A DNA stretch of 64,000 bases from Lachnospiraceae bacterium (GTDB taxonomy: Bacteria > Bacillota > Clostridia > Lachnospirales > Lachnospiraceae). Position numbers and translations under genes: made by a program. Numbering within the stretch: the first letter of the stretch is position 1; the number at the start of each line of letters is the position of its first letter. Shown piece after piece: positions 8,847 through 17,226 of this stretch. The DNA lies in the NCBI GenBank assembly GCA_024684055.1, contig JAIKXN010000239.1, positions 1-64,000 of the forward strand, written 5' to 3'. The notes beneath the pieces were generated by a model. That model made no database searches and had not been told where the DNA came from. It worked only from the letters and a program-made list of their open reading frames with translations.

Positions 8847-9461
8847 ATGAAGAAATTAATCACTCCGGCAGAAGGAAATTATGTCGAAAAAAAGTCAAAA
8901 TTCATATGCCATCTGTTTAAAGTCACAAATCAGGATGAGATCCAGGAAATACTGAAAGCGGAAAAGAAAAAATACTTTGATGCGAAACATCACTGTTATG
9001 CTTTTGTTTATGGTGAAACGGGAGCAAATGTAAAATGCAGTGATGACGGAGAACCTTCCGGAACTGCCGGAAAACCCATGCTGGAAATTCTGCAAAGAGA
9101 GGGTCTGACAGATATCCTTTGTGTTGTGACAAGGTATTTCGGCGGAACACTTTTGGGAACGGGCGGACTTGTAAGAGCATATTCCGAATCACTGAAGGAC
9201 GCCTTGGAAAACAGTACTTTTGCGGATGAAATTCCGGCGTTTTTGCTTGAATACAGATATTCTTATAATTTTGATGCTATCGTTGCTTCTTATTTCAGAG
9301 ACAAAAACATAAAAGTACTGAACACGGAATATACAGACAGTGTCAGTGTTAAAATCGTCATTTCGCAGGATATATATGAGAAAACAAATGACGATCTTAA
9401 AAATCTTACAAAAGGAAGCATTGAAAAAACGGAAGAAACAAAATGCATGTACGCATTATAG
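8847..9461 (+). CDS. yigZ: YigZ/IMPACT family protein
   Basis: 204 residues, the usual family length. The N-terminal UPF0029/IMPACT domain shows KKSKFICHLFKV, DAKHHCYAFVYG, CSDDGEPSGTAGKPML and the glycine-rich TRYFGGTLLGTGGLVRAY; the C-terminal half matches the DUF1949 region. Members are ribosome- or translation-associated proteins of uncertain function. The open frame extends 29 codons upstream, but the predicted -10 box lies inside that extension and GCGAGG precedes the ATG at 8847, so that start is used. Confidence 0.9.
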   Translation: MKKLITPAEGNYVEKKSKFICHLFKVTNQDEIQEILKAEKKKYFDAKHHCYAFVYGETGANVKCSDDGEPSGTAGKPMLEILQREGLTDILCVVTRYFGGTLLGTGGLVRAYSESLKDALENSTFADEIPAFLLEYRYSYNFDAIVASYFRDKNIKVLNTEYTDSVSVKIVISQDIYEKTNDDLKNLTKGSIEKTEETKCMYAL

Positions 9462-9486
9462 AAATGTTGTTTTGCGTTATTTTAAA

Positions 9487-9547
9487 GCGGCTTGTTAATT
9501 GCAACCGCGCTTGCATTGGCTGTTTTGTTAAAAAAGTTTTTTTAACA
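9487..9547 (+). terminator. Possible terminator region after yigZ
   Basis: Two imperfect inverted repeats occur between yigZ and thyA: GCGG..CCGC (9487-9508) and a T/A palindrome TGTTAAAAA..TTTTTAACA (9526-9547). Neither is a textbook terminator. Confidence 0.35.
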
Positions 9548-9620
9548 GATAAAGGCTGAATATTTTGGCTGTAAGTATCATATTTAGTAAATTTAATTTT
9601 CGCGATAAAGGGGAAAAGAA

Positions 9621-10469
9621 ATGAGTTATGCAGATCAGGTTTTTATTAATATGTGCAAAGACATTCTCGAAAACGGTACGAGCACCGAAGGAGAGAAGGT
9701 AAGACCTCACTGGGAAGACGGTACCAGTGCATATACGATCAAAAAATTCGGTGTTGTAAACCGTTATGATCTTTCAAAGGAATTCCCGCTTATAACGCTT
9801 CGAAAAACAGCACTTAAATCTGCTACTGACGAGATACTCTGGATCTGGCAGCAAAAGTCAAACAATATCAACGATCTGCACAGCCATATATGGGATGAAT
9901 GGGCTGATGAAGACGGTTCGATCGGAAAAGCATACGGATATCAGCTCGGGGTAAAACATCAATATAAAGAAGGAATGATGGATCAGGTAGACAGAGTTAT
10001 TTATGATCTTAAAAACAATCCTTTTTCAAGACGTATCATGACAAATATATACGTACATCAGGATCTTCATGAGATGAATCTTTATCCCTGCGCTTACAGC
10101 ATGACTTTTAATGTTACGCAGAAGAAAGGTGAAGACAGACTTACTCTTAATGCGATTCTTAATCAGAGATCGCAGGATGTTCTTGCTGCAAACAACTGGA
10201 ATGTCGTTCAGTATTCCGTTTTGCTTCACATGCTTGCACAGGTATGTGACATGAATGTCGGTGAACTGGTGCATGTGATTGCCGATGCGCATATTTATGA
10301 CAGGCATGTTCCTATCATTAAAGAACTTATTTCAAGACCTGTTTACGATGCGCCCAAATTCTGGCTTAATCCGGATATTCACGATTTCTATGAATTTACA
10401 AGAAATGACGTAAAAGTAGAAAACTATGTGACCGGACCGCAGATTGAAAATATTCCTATTGCCATCTAA
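9621..10469 (+). CDS. thyA: Thymidylate synthase
   Basis: 282 residues, typical of ThyA. It converts dUMP and methylene-THF to dTMP and dihydrofolate. Visible signatures are LRKTALKSATDEILW, HIWDEWADEDGSIGKAYGYQ, FSRRIMTNIY (phosphate-binding Arg pair), the catalytic Cys157 in LYPCAYS, and NQRSQDVLAANNWNV (FNQRSxDxxLG-like). GGGG precedes the ATG. The DHFR gene follows after 21 bases, a common pairing because DHFR recycles the dihydrofolate that ThyA makes. Confidence 0.97.
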   Translation: MSYADQVFINMCKDILENGTSTEGEKVRPHWEDGTSAYTIKKFGVVNRYDLSKEFPLITLRKTALKSATDEILWIWQQKSNNINDLHSHIWDEWADEDGSIGKAYGYQLGVKHQYKEGMMDQVDRVIYDLKNNPFSRRIMTNIYVHQDLHEMNLYPCAYSMTFNVTQKKGEDRLTLNAILNQRSQDVLAANNWNVVQYSVLLHMLAQVCDMNVGELVHVIADAHIYDRHVPIIKELISRPVYDAPKFWLNPDIHDFYEFTRNDVKVENYVTGPQIENIPIAI

Positions 10470-10490
10470 AAAATACGGAGGTGTGAATAA

Positions 10491-10982
10491 ATGAAACTGA
10501 TTGCATGCGTAGATTCAAACTGGGGAATCGGATATAAAAACGAGCTGCTTGTAAGAATACCTTCCGATCAGAAGTTTTTTCGCGAGACGACAACCGGAAA
10601 AGTGGTTGTAATGGGAAGAAAAACTCTTGATTCTTTTCCGGGAGGAAAGCCGCTTAAGAACAGAGTGAACATTGTTCTTTCGTCTGCAGAAAATCCTTCT
10701 GTAAGAGAAGAAGAAATATACGTTAAGAATATGGATGAATGTCTTGAAAAACTTAAAGAATACGATCGCGAAGATGTTTACATTATCGGCGGGGCGAGTA
10801 TCTACAAACAGTTTCTTCCCTTTTGCGATACCGCACTTATCACAAAGGTTGATCGGGAGTTTTCGGCTGATTCCTATTTCCCGAATCTTGATAAAGATGA
10901 TGAGTGGGAGACTGTAAGCGAATCTGACGAACAGACGTATTTTGACAATACATTTTCTTTCCTGACTTATAAAAGAAAATAA
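10491..10982 (+). CDS. dfrA: Dihydrofolate reductase
   Basis: 163 residues, the normal length. It reduces dihydrofolate to tetrahydrofolate using NADPH. Motifs: VDSNWGIGYKNELLVRIPSD (substrate site; the Asp equivalent to E. coli D27 ends this stretch), VVMGRKTLDSFP, and EDVYIIGGASIYKQFLP (NADPH-binding GG). GGAGG precedes the ATG. It forms an operon with thyA. Confidence 0.96.
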   Translation: MKLIACVDSNWGIGYKNELLVRIPSDQKFFRETTTGKVVVMGRKTLDSFPGGKPLKNRVNIVLSSAENPSVREEEIYVKNMDECLEKLKEYDREDVYIIGGASIYKQFLPFCDTALITKVDREFSADSYFPNLDKDDEWETVSESDEQTYFDNTFSFLTYKRK

Positions 10983-11105
10983 AAATTTGGAAAATTTCTT
11001 TGACAACTTATGGCGGAAATTGGAAATTTACAGTAATTTTTATTTAGCGACAGAATAGAGAAAACGGAATTTGATAGAATATTTCTTTTATGACATGTAA
11101 TAAAA

Positions 11106-11129
11106 AATCGGATATTTTCATATCCGATT
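11106..11129 (-). terminator. Terminator of the GGDEF gene (probably two-way)
   Basis: A perfect 10-bp stem (AATCGGATAT / ATATCCGATT) with loop TTTC. On the minus strand it is followed by TTTTTTA; on the plus strand by ATTTTATG, so it may also stop thyA-dfrA transcripts. Confidence 0.85.
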
Positions 11130-11132
11130 ATT

Positions 11133-12224
11133 TTATGTTACTACGCGGTTTCTTCCGCTTGATTTTCCTTTGTACAGTTTCTTGTCTGCGTTTGAAATCG
11201 TACCTTCGATTCCGGAAATGTGATAGTACTCTTCAAGACCTATGGTAATCGTTATCTTTATTTCATTTCCTTTGTAGATGAATTTTCTGCTTTCAATAAT
11301 GGAGCGTATTTCATCAAGGATTTTAAAACTCTGTTCCATATTCAGATTGTCAAAACAGAAGAGAAATTCTTCGCCGCCCCATCTTGAAACTTTTCCTCTG
11401 CCTTCCATGTTCATCTGAAGGATTTTTGCAGTTTCTTTAAGAATAAAATCGCCTGCTTCGTGTCCGTACTGGTCGTTTACTTTTTTGAAGAAGTCGAGGT
11501 CGGCAATCGCTATACAGAAAATATCGCCTTTCTTTTCTTTTTCAAATACCAGTTGTGAAAGATACTCATTCATGCTTCTTCTGTTGGGAAGTAATGTCAG
11601 GGCATCAAGAGAAGCCATTTCCTGAAGTTTCTGGTTGTATGAACGAAGCTTTAATTCGGAAGCGTTGAATTTCTTTGAGAAATTAAAGGATATCAGTGAT
11701 ATTGCCGAGCCGTAATAAGCAGCTGTGATAATGGAAAAGTAAATATTTGAACCCTGACTTCCGGTTTTATGTACGCCGATAAGGTGGGACAGTATGGAAA
11801 TTGCAACGAGTGTGATTAATATTATTTCCATATTGTTGATCTTAAATTTGGAGTCTGCATCAACGGAAAAGAAAATCAGCATACAGACGATACAGAGAAG
11901 CCACTGATAATTTTTGTCCCATCCGGTAAACAAAGTGAATACTATCGAAGTGACAATGGTCGTATAATTAAACAGGTGAAGCGCAAATTTGGTTTTGTTT
12001 TCGTACGTTTCTATAAATACGCCGACATACAGACAAATAATCGGAATGGAAAGTATTGCGAAAAAATATGAAGCATTAATCGCAAAGTAAATGGAATTGA
12101 ACAGGATATAAAGACTGGTAACTATGCATAAAAGACGTAGCAAAACGGCCAAATCTTTGGATTCCGATTCGTTTTTTACATCTTTTGTAAGAAAATGTTT
12201 GATTTTTGAGAATATATTTGGCAT
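11133..12224 (-). CDS. Membrane diguanylate cyclase (GGDEF)
   Basis: 363 residues from the preferred start. The N-terminal half has about six hydrophobic segments and no recognised sensor domain; a short coiled region leads to a GGDEF domain of about 165 residues (ASLDALTLLPNRRSM, DLDFFKKVNDQYGHEAGD, SRWGGEEFLFCF). The intact GGEEF signature and metal-binding Asp predict c-di-GMP synthesis from two GTP. The start at 12224 is favoured by GGGGT eight bases upstream; in-frame ATGs at 12257 and 12275 lack a ribosome binding site. Confidence 0.9.
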   Translation of the reverse strand: MPNIFSKIKHFLTKDVKNESESKDLAVLLRLLCIVTSLYILFNSIYFAINASYFFAILSIPIICLYVGVFIETYENKTKFALHLFNYTTIVTSIVFTLFTGWDKNYQWLLCIVCMLIFFSVDADSKFKINNMEIILITLVAISILSHLIGVHKTGSQGSNIYFSIITAAYYGSAISLISFNFSKKFNASELKLRSYNQKLQEMASLDALTLLPNRRSMNEYLSQLVFEKEKKGDIFCIAIADLDFFKKVNDQYGHEAGDFILKETAKILQMNMEGRGKVSRWGGEEFLFCFDNLNMEQSFKILDEIRSIIESRKFIYKGNEIKITITIGLEEYYHISGIEGTISNADKKLYKGKSSGRNRVVT

Positions 12225-12342
12225 ACAGTTAACCCCGACAGTTCGTTTAATATCCATATAAATAAATATATTCATTTATCGCTTTATTTTATCATATCTT
12301 AATTACAGGGGCAATAATTTGAGTTTTTTATTGTATTTAAAG

Positions 12343-12370
12343 TTGACAATTAAAGGCGTTTCGCTATAAT
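12343..12370 (+). promoter_or_regulatory. Promoter for dapA
   Basis: TTGACA (12343-12348) and TATAAT (12365-12370), both consensus, with a 16-bp spacer. Confidence 0.85.
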
Positions 12371-12404
12371 GGGAATTGTTAATTTTTGAAAGGAGAGGTG
12401 AAAT

Positions 12405-13289
12405 ATGTCAGTTTTTACAGGCGCGGCAGTTGCCATAGTAACGCCGTTTAAAGAAAACCAGGAAGTCGATTACGAACAGTTTTACAAGAATATTGAGTTC
12501 CAGATCGCTCATAAGACTGATGCCATCGTTGTATGCGGTACAACCGGTGAGTCATCGACAATGAGTCACGAAGAACATCTGGACGTTATTGAGGCATGTG
12601 TCAAGCGTGTAAACGGCAGAGTACCTGTGATCGCAGGAACCGGATCGAACTCAACGGCTGAAGCCATTCATTTGTCGACGGAAGCCGAGAAGAGAGGAGC
12701 CGATGCGTTATTACTTGTATCACCTTATTACAATAAATCCACTCAGAAAGGCTTGTTCCTTCATTTCAAAGCTATTGCAGATTCGGTAAAGATTCCCTGT
12801 ATTCTTTACAATATCCCCGGTCGTACGGGAGTTAACATTCTTCCCCAGACGATCGTTAAGCTTTGCACGGAAGTGGAAAATATAGTCGGTGTTAAGGAAG
12901 CAACAGGAGACCTTGCTCAGACCGCAAGACTTTACAATCTTGCAAAAGGAAAAGTAGATATTTACTGCGGAGATGATATTATGATTCTTCCGTTCCTTTC
13001 CATAGGAGCCAAAGGTGTTATCTCGGTTCTTTCCAATATCGCTCCCGAAGAAACTCACGATATGTGTGCGAAGTTCTTTGAAGGCAAAGTTGATGAAGCA
13101 AGAGAAATGCAGATTAAGGCAGTTCCTCTTATCGATGCTTTGTTCAGCGAAGTAAATCCTATTCCCATAAAGAAAGCAATGAATTTCATGGGAACATGCA
13201 ATGATATCTACAGAGCTCCGCTTTGCACGATGGACGAGACAAAGGCAGAAGCACTTAAGAATGAGATGAAAGCTTACGGCTTGTTATAA
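12405..13289 (+). CDS. dapA: 4-hydroxy-tetrahydrodipicolinate synthase
   Basis: 294 residues, the standard length. It condenses pyruvate with aspartate semialdehyde in the DAP/lysine pathway. Signatures are VVCGTTGESSTMSHEEH, Tyr135 in LYNIPGRTGVN and the Schiff-base Lys164 in GVKEATGD. GGAGAGG lies before the ATG. A terminator separates it from dapB, which catalyses the next step. Confidence 0.97.
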   Translation: MSVFTGAAVAIVTPFKENQEVDYEQFYKNIEFQIAHKTDAIVVCGTTGESSTMSHEEHLDVIEACVKRVNGRVPVIAGTGSNSTAEAIHLSTEAEKRGADALLLVSPYYNKSTQKGLFLHFKAIADSVKIPCILYNIPGRTGVNILPQTIVKLCTEVENIVGVKEATGDLAQTARLYNLAKGKVDIYCGDDIMILPFLSIGAKGVISVLSNIAPEETHDMCAKFFEGKVDEAREMQIKAVPLIDALFSEVNPIPIKKAMNFMGTCNDIYRAPLCTMDETKAEALKNEMKAYGLL

Positions 13290-13303
13290 TTTTTTGAAAC
13301 TTT

Positions 13304-13334
13304 CGGGGCACCTTTTTCAGGCGCCCCGTTTTTT
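13304..13334 (+). terminator. Terminator between dapA and dapB
   Basis: A GC-rich stem (CGGGGC..GCCCCG with one internal mismatch, 13304-13328) is followed by six T. Confidence 0.88.
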
Positions 13335-13351
13335 GTAAATAATTGAATAAT

Positions 13352-13389
13352 AAAGGAGGAATCCGAACGTTTACGTTTGGAAAACATAT
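13352..13389 (+). promoter_or_regulatory. Distant ribosome binding site and hairpin before dapB
   Basis: The only strong Shine-Dalgarno (AAAGGAGG, 13352-13359) is about 30 bases from the dapB ATG. Between them a 6-bp hairpin (CGAACG-TTTA-CGTTTG, 13364-13379) could shorten the distance. Confidence 0.5.
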
Positions 13390-14145
13390 ATGGTAAGAGT
13401 TATCATGCATGGCTGCAACGGCAGAATGGGGCAGTTTATTACAAAACTCGTTAAAGAAGAAAACAATATGGAAATAGTTGCGGGTGTGGATCCTTTTGAC
13501 AGTGTTAAAAATGATTATCCCGTATTTGCCAATATCGCGGACTGCAATATCGAAGCCGATGTGGTAATTGATTTTGCGTCAAACAAAGCGGTTGACGGTC
13601 TTTTGGACTACTGCGTAAATAAAAATCTGCCTGTTGTTTTATGTACCACGGGCCTTAGCGAAGAGCAGTTAAATAAAGTTACAAAAACATCCGAAAAGAC
13701 AGCGGTTCTTAAATCCGCAAATATGTCTCTCGGAATCAATCTTTTTATGAAACTTTTAAAAGACGCAGCTCCTGTTTTAAAAGAAGCCGGATTTGATATT
13801 GAAATAGTAGAGAAACATCACAAGATGAAAAAAGATGCTCCGAGCGGAACTGCTCTCGCTCTTGCAGATACCATAAACGAATCGCTTAACAACGAGTACG
13901 ATTATGTTTTTGACAGATCGGACAGAAGCGAAGCAAGAAGAGAAAAAGAAATCGGCATTTCTGCAGTCAGAGGCGGTACGATCGTCGGAGATCATGACGT
14001 TATCTTTGCAGGCGAAGATGAAGTGATCACATTCAGTCACACAGCTTATTCAAGAGCTCTTTTTGCAAAAGGAGCAATTGCAGCTGCCAAATTCCTTGCG
14101 GGAAAAGAGAGCGGCTTCTACACAATGCAGGATGTAATAGGATAG
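13390..14145 (+). CDS. dapB: 4-hydroxy-tetrahydrodipicolinate reductase
   Basis: 251 residues, as expected. It reduces the DapA product with NAD(P)H. The N-terminal nucleotide site reads IMHGCNGRMGQFI; the catalytic/substrate region is EIVEKHHKMKKDAPSGTAL; a later IGISAVRGGTIVGDHDVIF matches the family. No in-frame start other than 13390 is plausible, although the strong ribosome binding site is unusually distant. It follows dapA after a terminator and precedes the hisA-like gene by 17 bases. Confidence 0.96.
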   Translation: MVRVIMHGCNGRMGQFITKLVKEENNMEIVAGVDPFDSVKNDYPVFANIADCNIEADVVIDFASNKAVDGLLDYCVNKNLPVVLCTTGLSEEQLNKVTKTSEKTAVLKSANMSLGINLFMKLLKDAAPVLKEAGFDIEIVEKHHKMKKDAPSGTALALADTINESLNNEYDYVFDRSDRSEARREKEIGISAVRGGTIVGDHDVIFAGEDEVITFSHTAYSRALFAKGAIAAAKFLAGKESGFYTMQDVIG

Positions 14146-14162
14146 CTTTAAAAGGTAAATGT

Positions 14163-14939
14163 ATGAAATTCAGACCCTGTATAGATATCCATAACGGAAA
14201 AGTCAAACAGATAGTCGGCTCGAGTCTTAAGGATAATTCCGATCCGACGGAGAATTTCGTATCCGGAAATGGTGCGGATTTCTATGCAAAGCTTTATAAA
14301 GAAAACGGACTTCCGGGCGGACATATCATTATTCTAAATAAGTTCGGTACTCCTGAATATGAAGACTCTAAAAACGAGGCGATGAAGGCTTTCAAAGAGT
14401 ATCCGAACGGCCTTCAGATAGGAGGCGGGATAACGGACACGAATGCATCGGATTTTATTAAAATGGGTGCATCGCATGTTATAGTTACCTCATATCTTTT
14501 TGAAAACGGCAAACTTTCATTTGAAAGAATGAAAAGACTTAATGATTCGGTATCAAAGAAAAACATAGTATTCGATCTGTCGTGTAAAAAGGTCCAGGAT
14601 AAATACTTCATAGCCACAGACAGATGGCAGACGATAACGGATACATGCATGAATTCGGATCTGTTAAATGAACTTTCAGGATACTGTGATGAATATCTTA
14701 TTCATGCAGTCGATGTTGAAGGCAAACAGAACGGACCCGAACTTGATATTATTAAGGAATTGTCATTATATAAAGGAAATGCGATCACTTATGCGGGAGG
14801 AATCCGTTCATATCAAGACATCGAAGCGGTAAGGGATGCATCAAACGGAAGAATAGATTACACAATCGGTTCAGCACTGGATATTTTCGGCGGAAATCTG
14901 AAATTCTCGAAAGTGGCAAATGAGTATACGGACAGATAA
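14163..14939 (+). CDS. hisA: ProFAR isomerase, eukaryotic HIS6 type
   Basis: 258 residues. HisA converts ProFAR to PRFAR in histidine synthesis on a TIM barrel. This one resembles the fungal/plant HIS6 branch more than ordinary bacterial HisA: CIDIHNGKVKQIVG, FYAKLYKENGLPGGHIIIL, LQIGGGITDTN, VIVTSYLF, DLSCKK.Q and DRWQTITD, LIHAVDVEG, YAGGI and a C-terminal GSALDIFGGNL are recalled features of yeast HIS6. The catalytic Asp positions (D8, and D169-equivalent in HAVDVEG) are present. It sits behind dapB, with no other his gene visible, and ends at a strong terminator. Family placement is from memory and needs a phylogeny. Confidence 0.9.
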   Translation: MKFRPCIDIHNGKVKQIVGSSLKDNSDPTENFVSGNGADFYAKLYKENGLPGGHIIILNKFGTPEYEDSKNEAMKAFKEYPNGLQIGGGITDTNASDFIKMGASHVIVTSYLFENGKLSFERMKRLNDSVSKKNIVFDLSCKKVQDKYFIATDRWQTITDTCMNSDLLNELSGYCDEYLIHAVDVEGKQNGPELDIIKELSLYKGNAITYAGGIRSYQDIEAVRDASNGRIDYTIGSALDIFGGNLKFSKVANEYTDR

Positions 14940-14972
14940 TCAGAAGTTTTGAAAATTACAGTATGGAAAAGG

Positions 14973-15000
14973 AAAAGGACCGAAAATTTCGGTCCTTTTT
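14973..15000 (+). terminator. Terminator after hisA
   Basis: An 11-13 bp palindrome (AAAAGGACCGA / TCGGTCCTTTT) ends in T5. The bases 15001-15083 before the csp stop hold nothing I recognise. Confidence 0.9.
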
Positions 15001-15083
15001 GAATCTAGTTAATTTTTAATCTACTTTCTAAACATCTTTTCTATATTAAATCAATATATTAAAACATATTTATAAATGACTAA

Positions 15084-15281
15084 TTATAACTTGGTTACAT
15101 TTACTGCCTGAACGCCCTTGTCACCTTCGATAACTTCGAACTCAACAGCAGCACCTTCTTCAAGCGTTTTGAAACCATCAGAAACGATTCCTGAGTAGTG
15201 AACGAAAATGTCCTTACCGGATTCGTCGGAAATAAATCCGTAACCCTTCTGGTTGTTAAACCACTTAACTGTACCTTTCAT
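15084..15281 (-). CDS. csp: Cold shock protein (CspA family)
   Basis: 65 residues, one cold-shock domain. The RNA-binding motifs RNP1 (KGYGFIS) and RNP2 (DIFVHYS) are intact. These proteins bind single-stranded RNA/DNA and melt mRNA structure in the cytoplasm. The start at 15281 has GGAGGT nine bases upstream; the open frame continues further but runs through the leader hairpin. The leader and promoter arrangement is unusual and is described separately. Confidence 0.96.
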   Translation of the reverse strand: MKGTVKWFNNQKGYGFISDESGKDIFVHYSGIVSDGFKTLEEGAAVEFEVIEGDKGVQAVNVTKL

Positions 15282-15296
15282 GCCGGTATACCTCCG

Positions 15297-15356
15297 TAAA
15301 AAATCTTGTTGCATCCGCAACAAGAATAGAATATCATAATAAAAATTGAATGTAAA
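15297..15356 (-). promoter_or_regulatory. csp promoter with 5'-terminal hairpin
   Basis: On the minus strand, TTTACA (15356-15351) and TATTCT (15333-15328) are 17 bp apart. Transcription would begin near 15321, at an 8-bp hairpin CTTGTTGC-GGAT-GCAACAAG (15324-15305) followed by six T and then the GGAGG of csp. It looks like a terminator but begins at the predicted 5' end of the RNA. Confidence 0.6.
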
Positions 15357-15378
15357 GGTGTTTTAAAGGAATTAATCA

Positions 15379-16056
15379 ATGAAAAAAGACAATGATAACA
15401 ACAAGAAAAACAATAGCGTTTTGATGTACTGGCTATTGATGATGACCTTGATTTTTCTTGCCGTTAACGTGGTTTTTGTGGTAACTCTTATCAGGATAAA
15501 TTCAGACTTCAATGACCTTAAAACCATAACCGAAGAACAGAATAAAGACTATGAAACCGAGATAGCTACTCTCAAGCAGAAAGTGGCTCTTCTTGCCGAA
15601 CATGTTACCATCGAAAATGAGAACAAAACGCTCGAAGAAGCAAAGAAAATGCCCATCGGAATCCCGGTAAGCGGACAGGCGACAATCCTGTCGGATCCTG
15701 CAGAAGGAGAAGATGAAGCGGAAACCGCGGGAAGCGAGTTCGAAGATTCGCTTATGAACCCCTATACGCTTGAGATTTCACTTGAAAAAGGATCGAAAAT
15801 CATCGCCACCGGGAACGGAATCGTAGCCGAAGTTTCAGGAGATGACATTTACGGGTATCTTGTAAAAATCGACCATCAGAACGGATATCAGACTGTTTTC
15901 AGATACTCCGAAGAACCCAAGATCAAAACGGGAGATGAAGTGTTAAAGGGACAGATGATATTCGAATCGACAAAAAATAAAGGTACCCTCGCATATCATA
16001 TTTTATACGAGAATACCTATATTAATCCTTTTGACATGATTGAAATATCGGGCTGA
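15379..16056 (+). CDS. Membrane-anchored degenerate M23/LytM-like protein
   Basis: 225 residues. One N-terminal transmembrane segment (about 15-37), a coiled coil (about 40-75), then a domain with the outline of M23 peptidases: GSKIIATGNGIVAEV, GYLVKIDHQNGYQTVFRY, KTGDEVLKGQMIF, LAYHILYENTYINP. The usual zinc ligands (H-x3-D and H-x-H) are not present; only single His residues remain. It is therefore probably a non-catalytic LytM domain, like those that activate amidases. It converges on yerC with the two stop codons directly adjoining. Confidence 0.75.
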   Translation: MKKDNDNNKKNNSVLMYWLLMMTLIFLAVNVVFVVTLIRINSDFNDLKTITEEQNKDYETEIATLKQKVALLAEHVTIENENKTLEEAKKMPIGIPVSGQATILSDPAEGEDEAETAGSEFEDSLMNPYTLEISLEKGSKIIATGNGIVAEVSGDDIYGYLVKIDHQNGYQTVFRYSEEPKIKTGDEVLKGQMIFESTKNKGTLAYHILYENTYINPFDMIEISG

Positions 16057-16359
16057 TTATTTCTTGTTTTTCTTTTCGTTAAGTCTGTTGAAGATCATTT
16101 CGTAGCCGTCGCAGCCGTAATTTAGAGATCTGTTGACTCTGCTTATGGTTGCGGTGGACGCACCGGTCTTTTCCACAATTTCCATATAAGTCTTTTTATC
16201 TCTAAGCATGGTAGCGACTTCAAATCTCTGTGAGAGCGAAAGAAGCTCGTTTATTGTGCATAAATCTTCAAAAAATGTATAACAGTCTTCCTTTGTTTCC
16301 AGGCAGAGAATCGCATCAAAAAGAGAGTCCATGGCCTCCGTTTTCAGTTTAGGGTTCAT
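16057..16359 (-). CDS. yerC: YerC/TrpR-like regulator
   Basis: 100 residues of the TrpR-related YerC/YecD family. A helix-turn-helix is visible: LSLSQRFEVATMLRDKKTYMEIVEKTGASTATISRVNRSL. Family members bind DNA; their ligands are largely unknown. AGGAGG precedes the ATG. In Bacillus yerC lies near yerB; here the YerB-like gene is 13 kb away. An imperfect inverted repeat just upstream may be its own operator. Confidence 0.93.
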   Translation of the reverse strand: MNPKLKTEAMDSLFDAILCLETKEDCYTFFEDLCTINELLSLSQRFEVATMLRDKKTYMEIVEKTGASTATISRVNRSLNYGCDGYEMIFNRLNEKKNKK

Positions 16360-16376
16360 AATTCAACCTCCTGCTT

Positions 16377-16431
16377 TAACACTTAAAAACTTTAAAACTT
16401 TACACTTCTAAAGTGTTTTAATGAAGTATAA
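16377..16431 (-). promoter_or_regulatory. Possible yerC operator
   Basis: AACACTT (16379-16385) and AAGTGTT, plus a shorter ACACTT-CTAA-AGTGT palindrome, lie in the yerC leader. The arrangement resembles an autoregulatory site; this is inference. Confidence 0.35.
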
Positions 16432-16464
16432 CATATCAGTTCATTTAATTCAATCGTTAATTCT

Positions 16465-16493
16465 TTACTTTTAACGCTTTTTTGAGTATAATA
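16465..16493 (+). promoter_or_regulatory. Promoter for the DUF1836 gene
   Basis: TTTACT (16465-16470) and TATAAT (16488-16493) with a 17-bp spacer. Confidence 0.65.
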
Positions 16494-16540
16494 AGACTTG
16501 AACATGCACGGACAGAAAATGGATAAACGCGGTAATAATT

Positions 16541-17194
16541 ATGGGGTCGAAAAATAAGGCTAAAGAGTATAAGGAACGGTCTTTTGATGAAGTTTTAAAT
16601 TCCATCCTTGATGAGATGGACAGAATACTCAATATAAAAAGCAACGATATTCCAAATATAGATTTATATATGGATCAGGTGCTTTCTTTTTTAGACGAAA
16701 AACTCGACTATACCAGAAGAAATACCGATTCCGGAGAAGAGAAAGTTTTTACAAAAACCATGATTAACAATTATGCAAAAAACGATCTGCTTCCTCGCCC
16801 GGTTAACAAAAAATATACCAAAGAACATATGATGACTCTTATTTTCATCTATTTCTTTAAGAGCAATTTATCCATTAATGACGTTTACTCGATCATCAAT
16901 CCCATTACCGACAATTATTTTGACGGCGGCGGGGTAATTACATTCGATCAGATGTATGATGAAATCCTTAAGATCGGAGAAGAAAGAATCGGTCTTCTCA
17001 GAAGCGATATTCAGGATAAATATCGGGCAAGCATGGATGCTTTTTCCGAAATCGAAGGCGAGGACGGAGAGTATTTAAGATTATTCTTATTAATTAGTCT
17101 TTTGAGCTACGATGTTTTCATCAAAAAAATGCTTATAGAGCAGCTCATCGACGAGGTGAGAAATAAAGAGGAAAACAAAAAGAAAGACAAATAA
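16541..17194 (+). CDS. DUF1836 domain protein
   Basis: 217 residues. The central block FTKTMINNYAKNDLLPRPVNKKYTKEH with following LIFIYFFKSNLSINDVYSII is the DUF1836 signature, which resembles a MerR-like helix-turn-helix; members are presumed transcription regulators. The N-terminal 60 residues and the C-terminal helical part are variable in the family. No good ribosome binding site is visible before the ATG. The giant FAD gene starts 32 bases downstream, so the two may be co-transcribed. Confidence 0.85.
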   Translation: MGSKNKAKEYKERSFDEVLNSILDEMDRILNIKSNDIPNIDLYMDQVLSFLDEKLDYTRRNTDSGEEKVFTKTMINNYAKNDLLPRPVNKKYTKEHMMTLIFIYFFKSNLSINDVYSIINPITDNYFDGGGVITFDQMYDEILKIGEERIGLLRSDIQDKYRASMDAFSEIEGEDGEYLRLFLLISLLSYDVFIKKMLIEQLIDEVRNKEENKKKDK

Positions 17195-17226
17195 AATACC
17201 AATAATAATTAAAAGGGGTTTGGGGA

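Noticed and set aside
10515-11006. 163-codon frame antisense to dfrA
   Set aside because: dfrA is certain and the antisense product resembles nothing.
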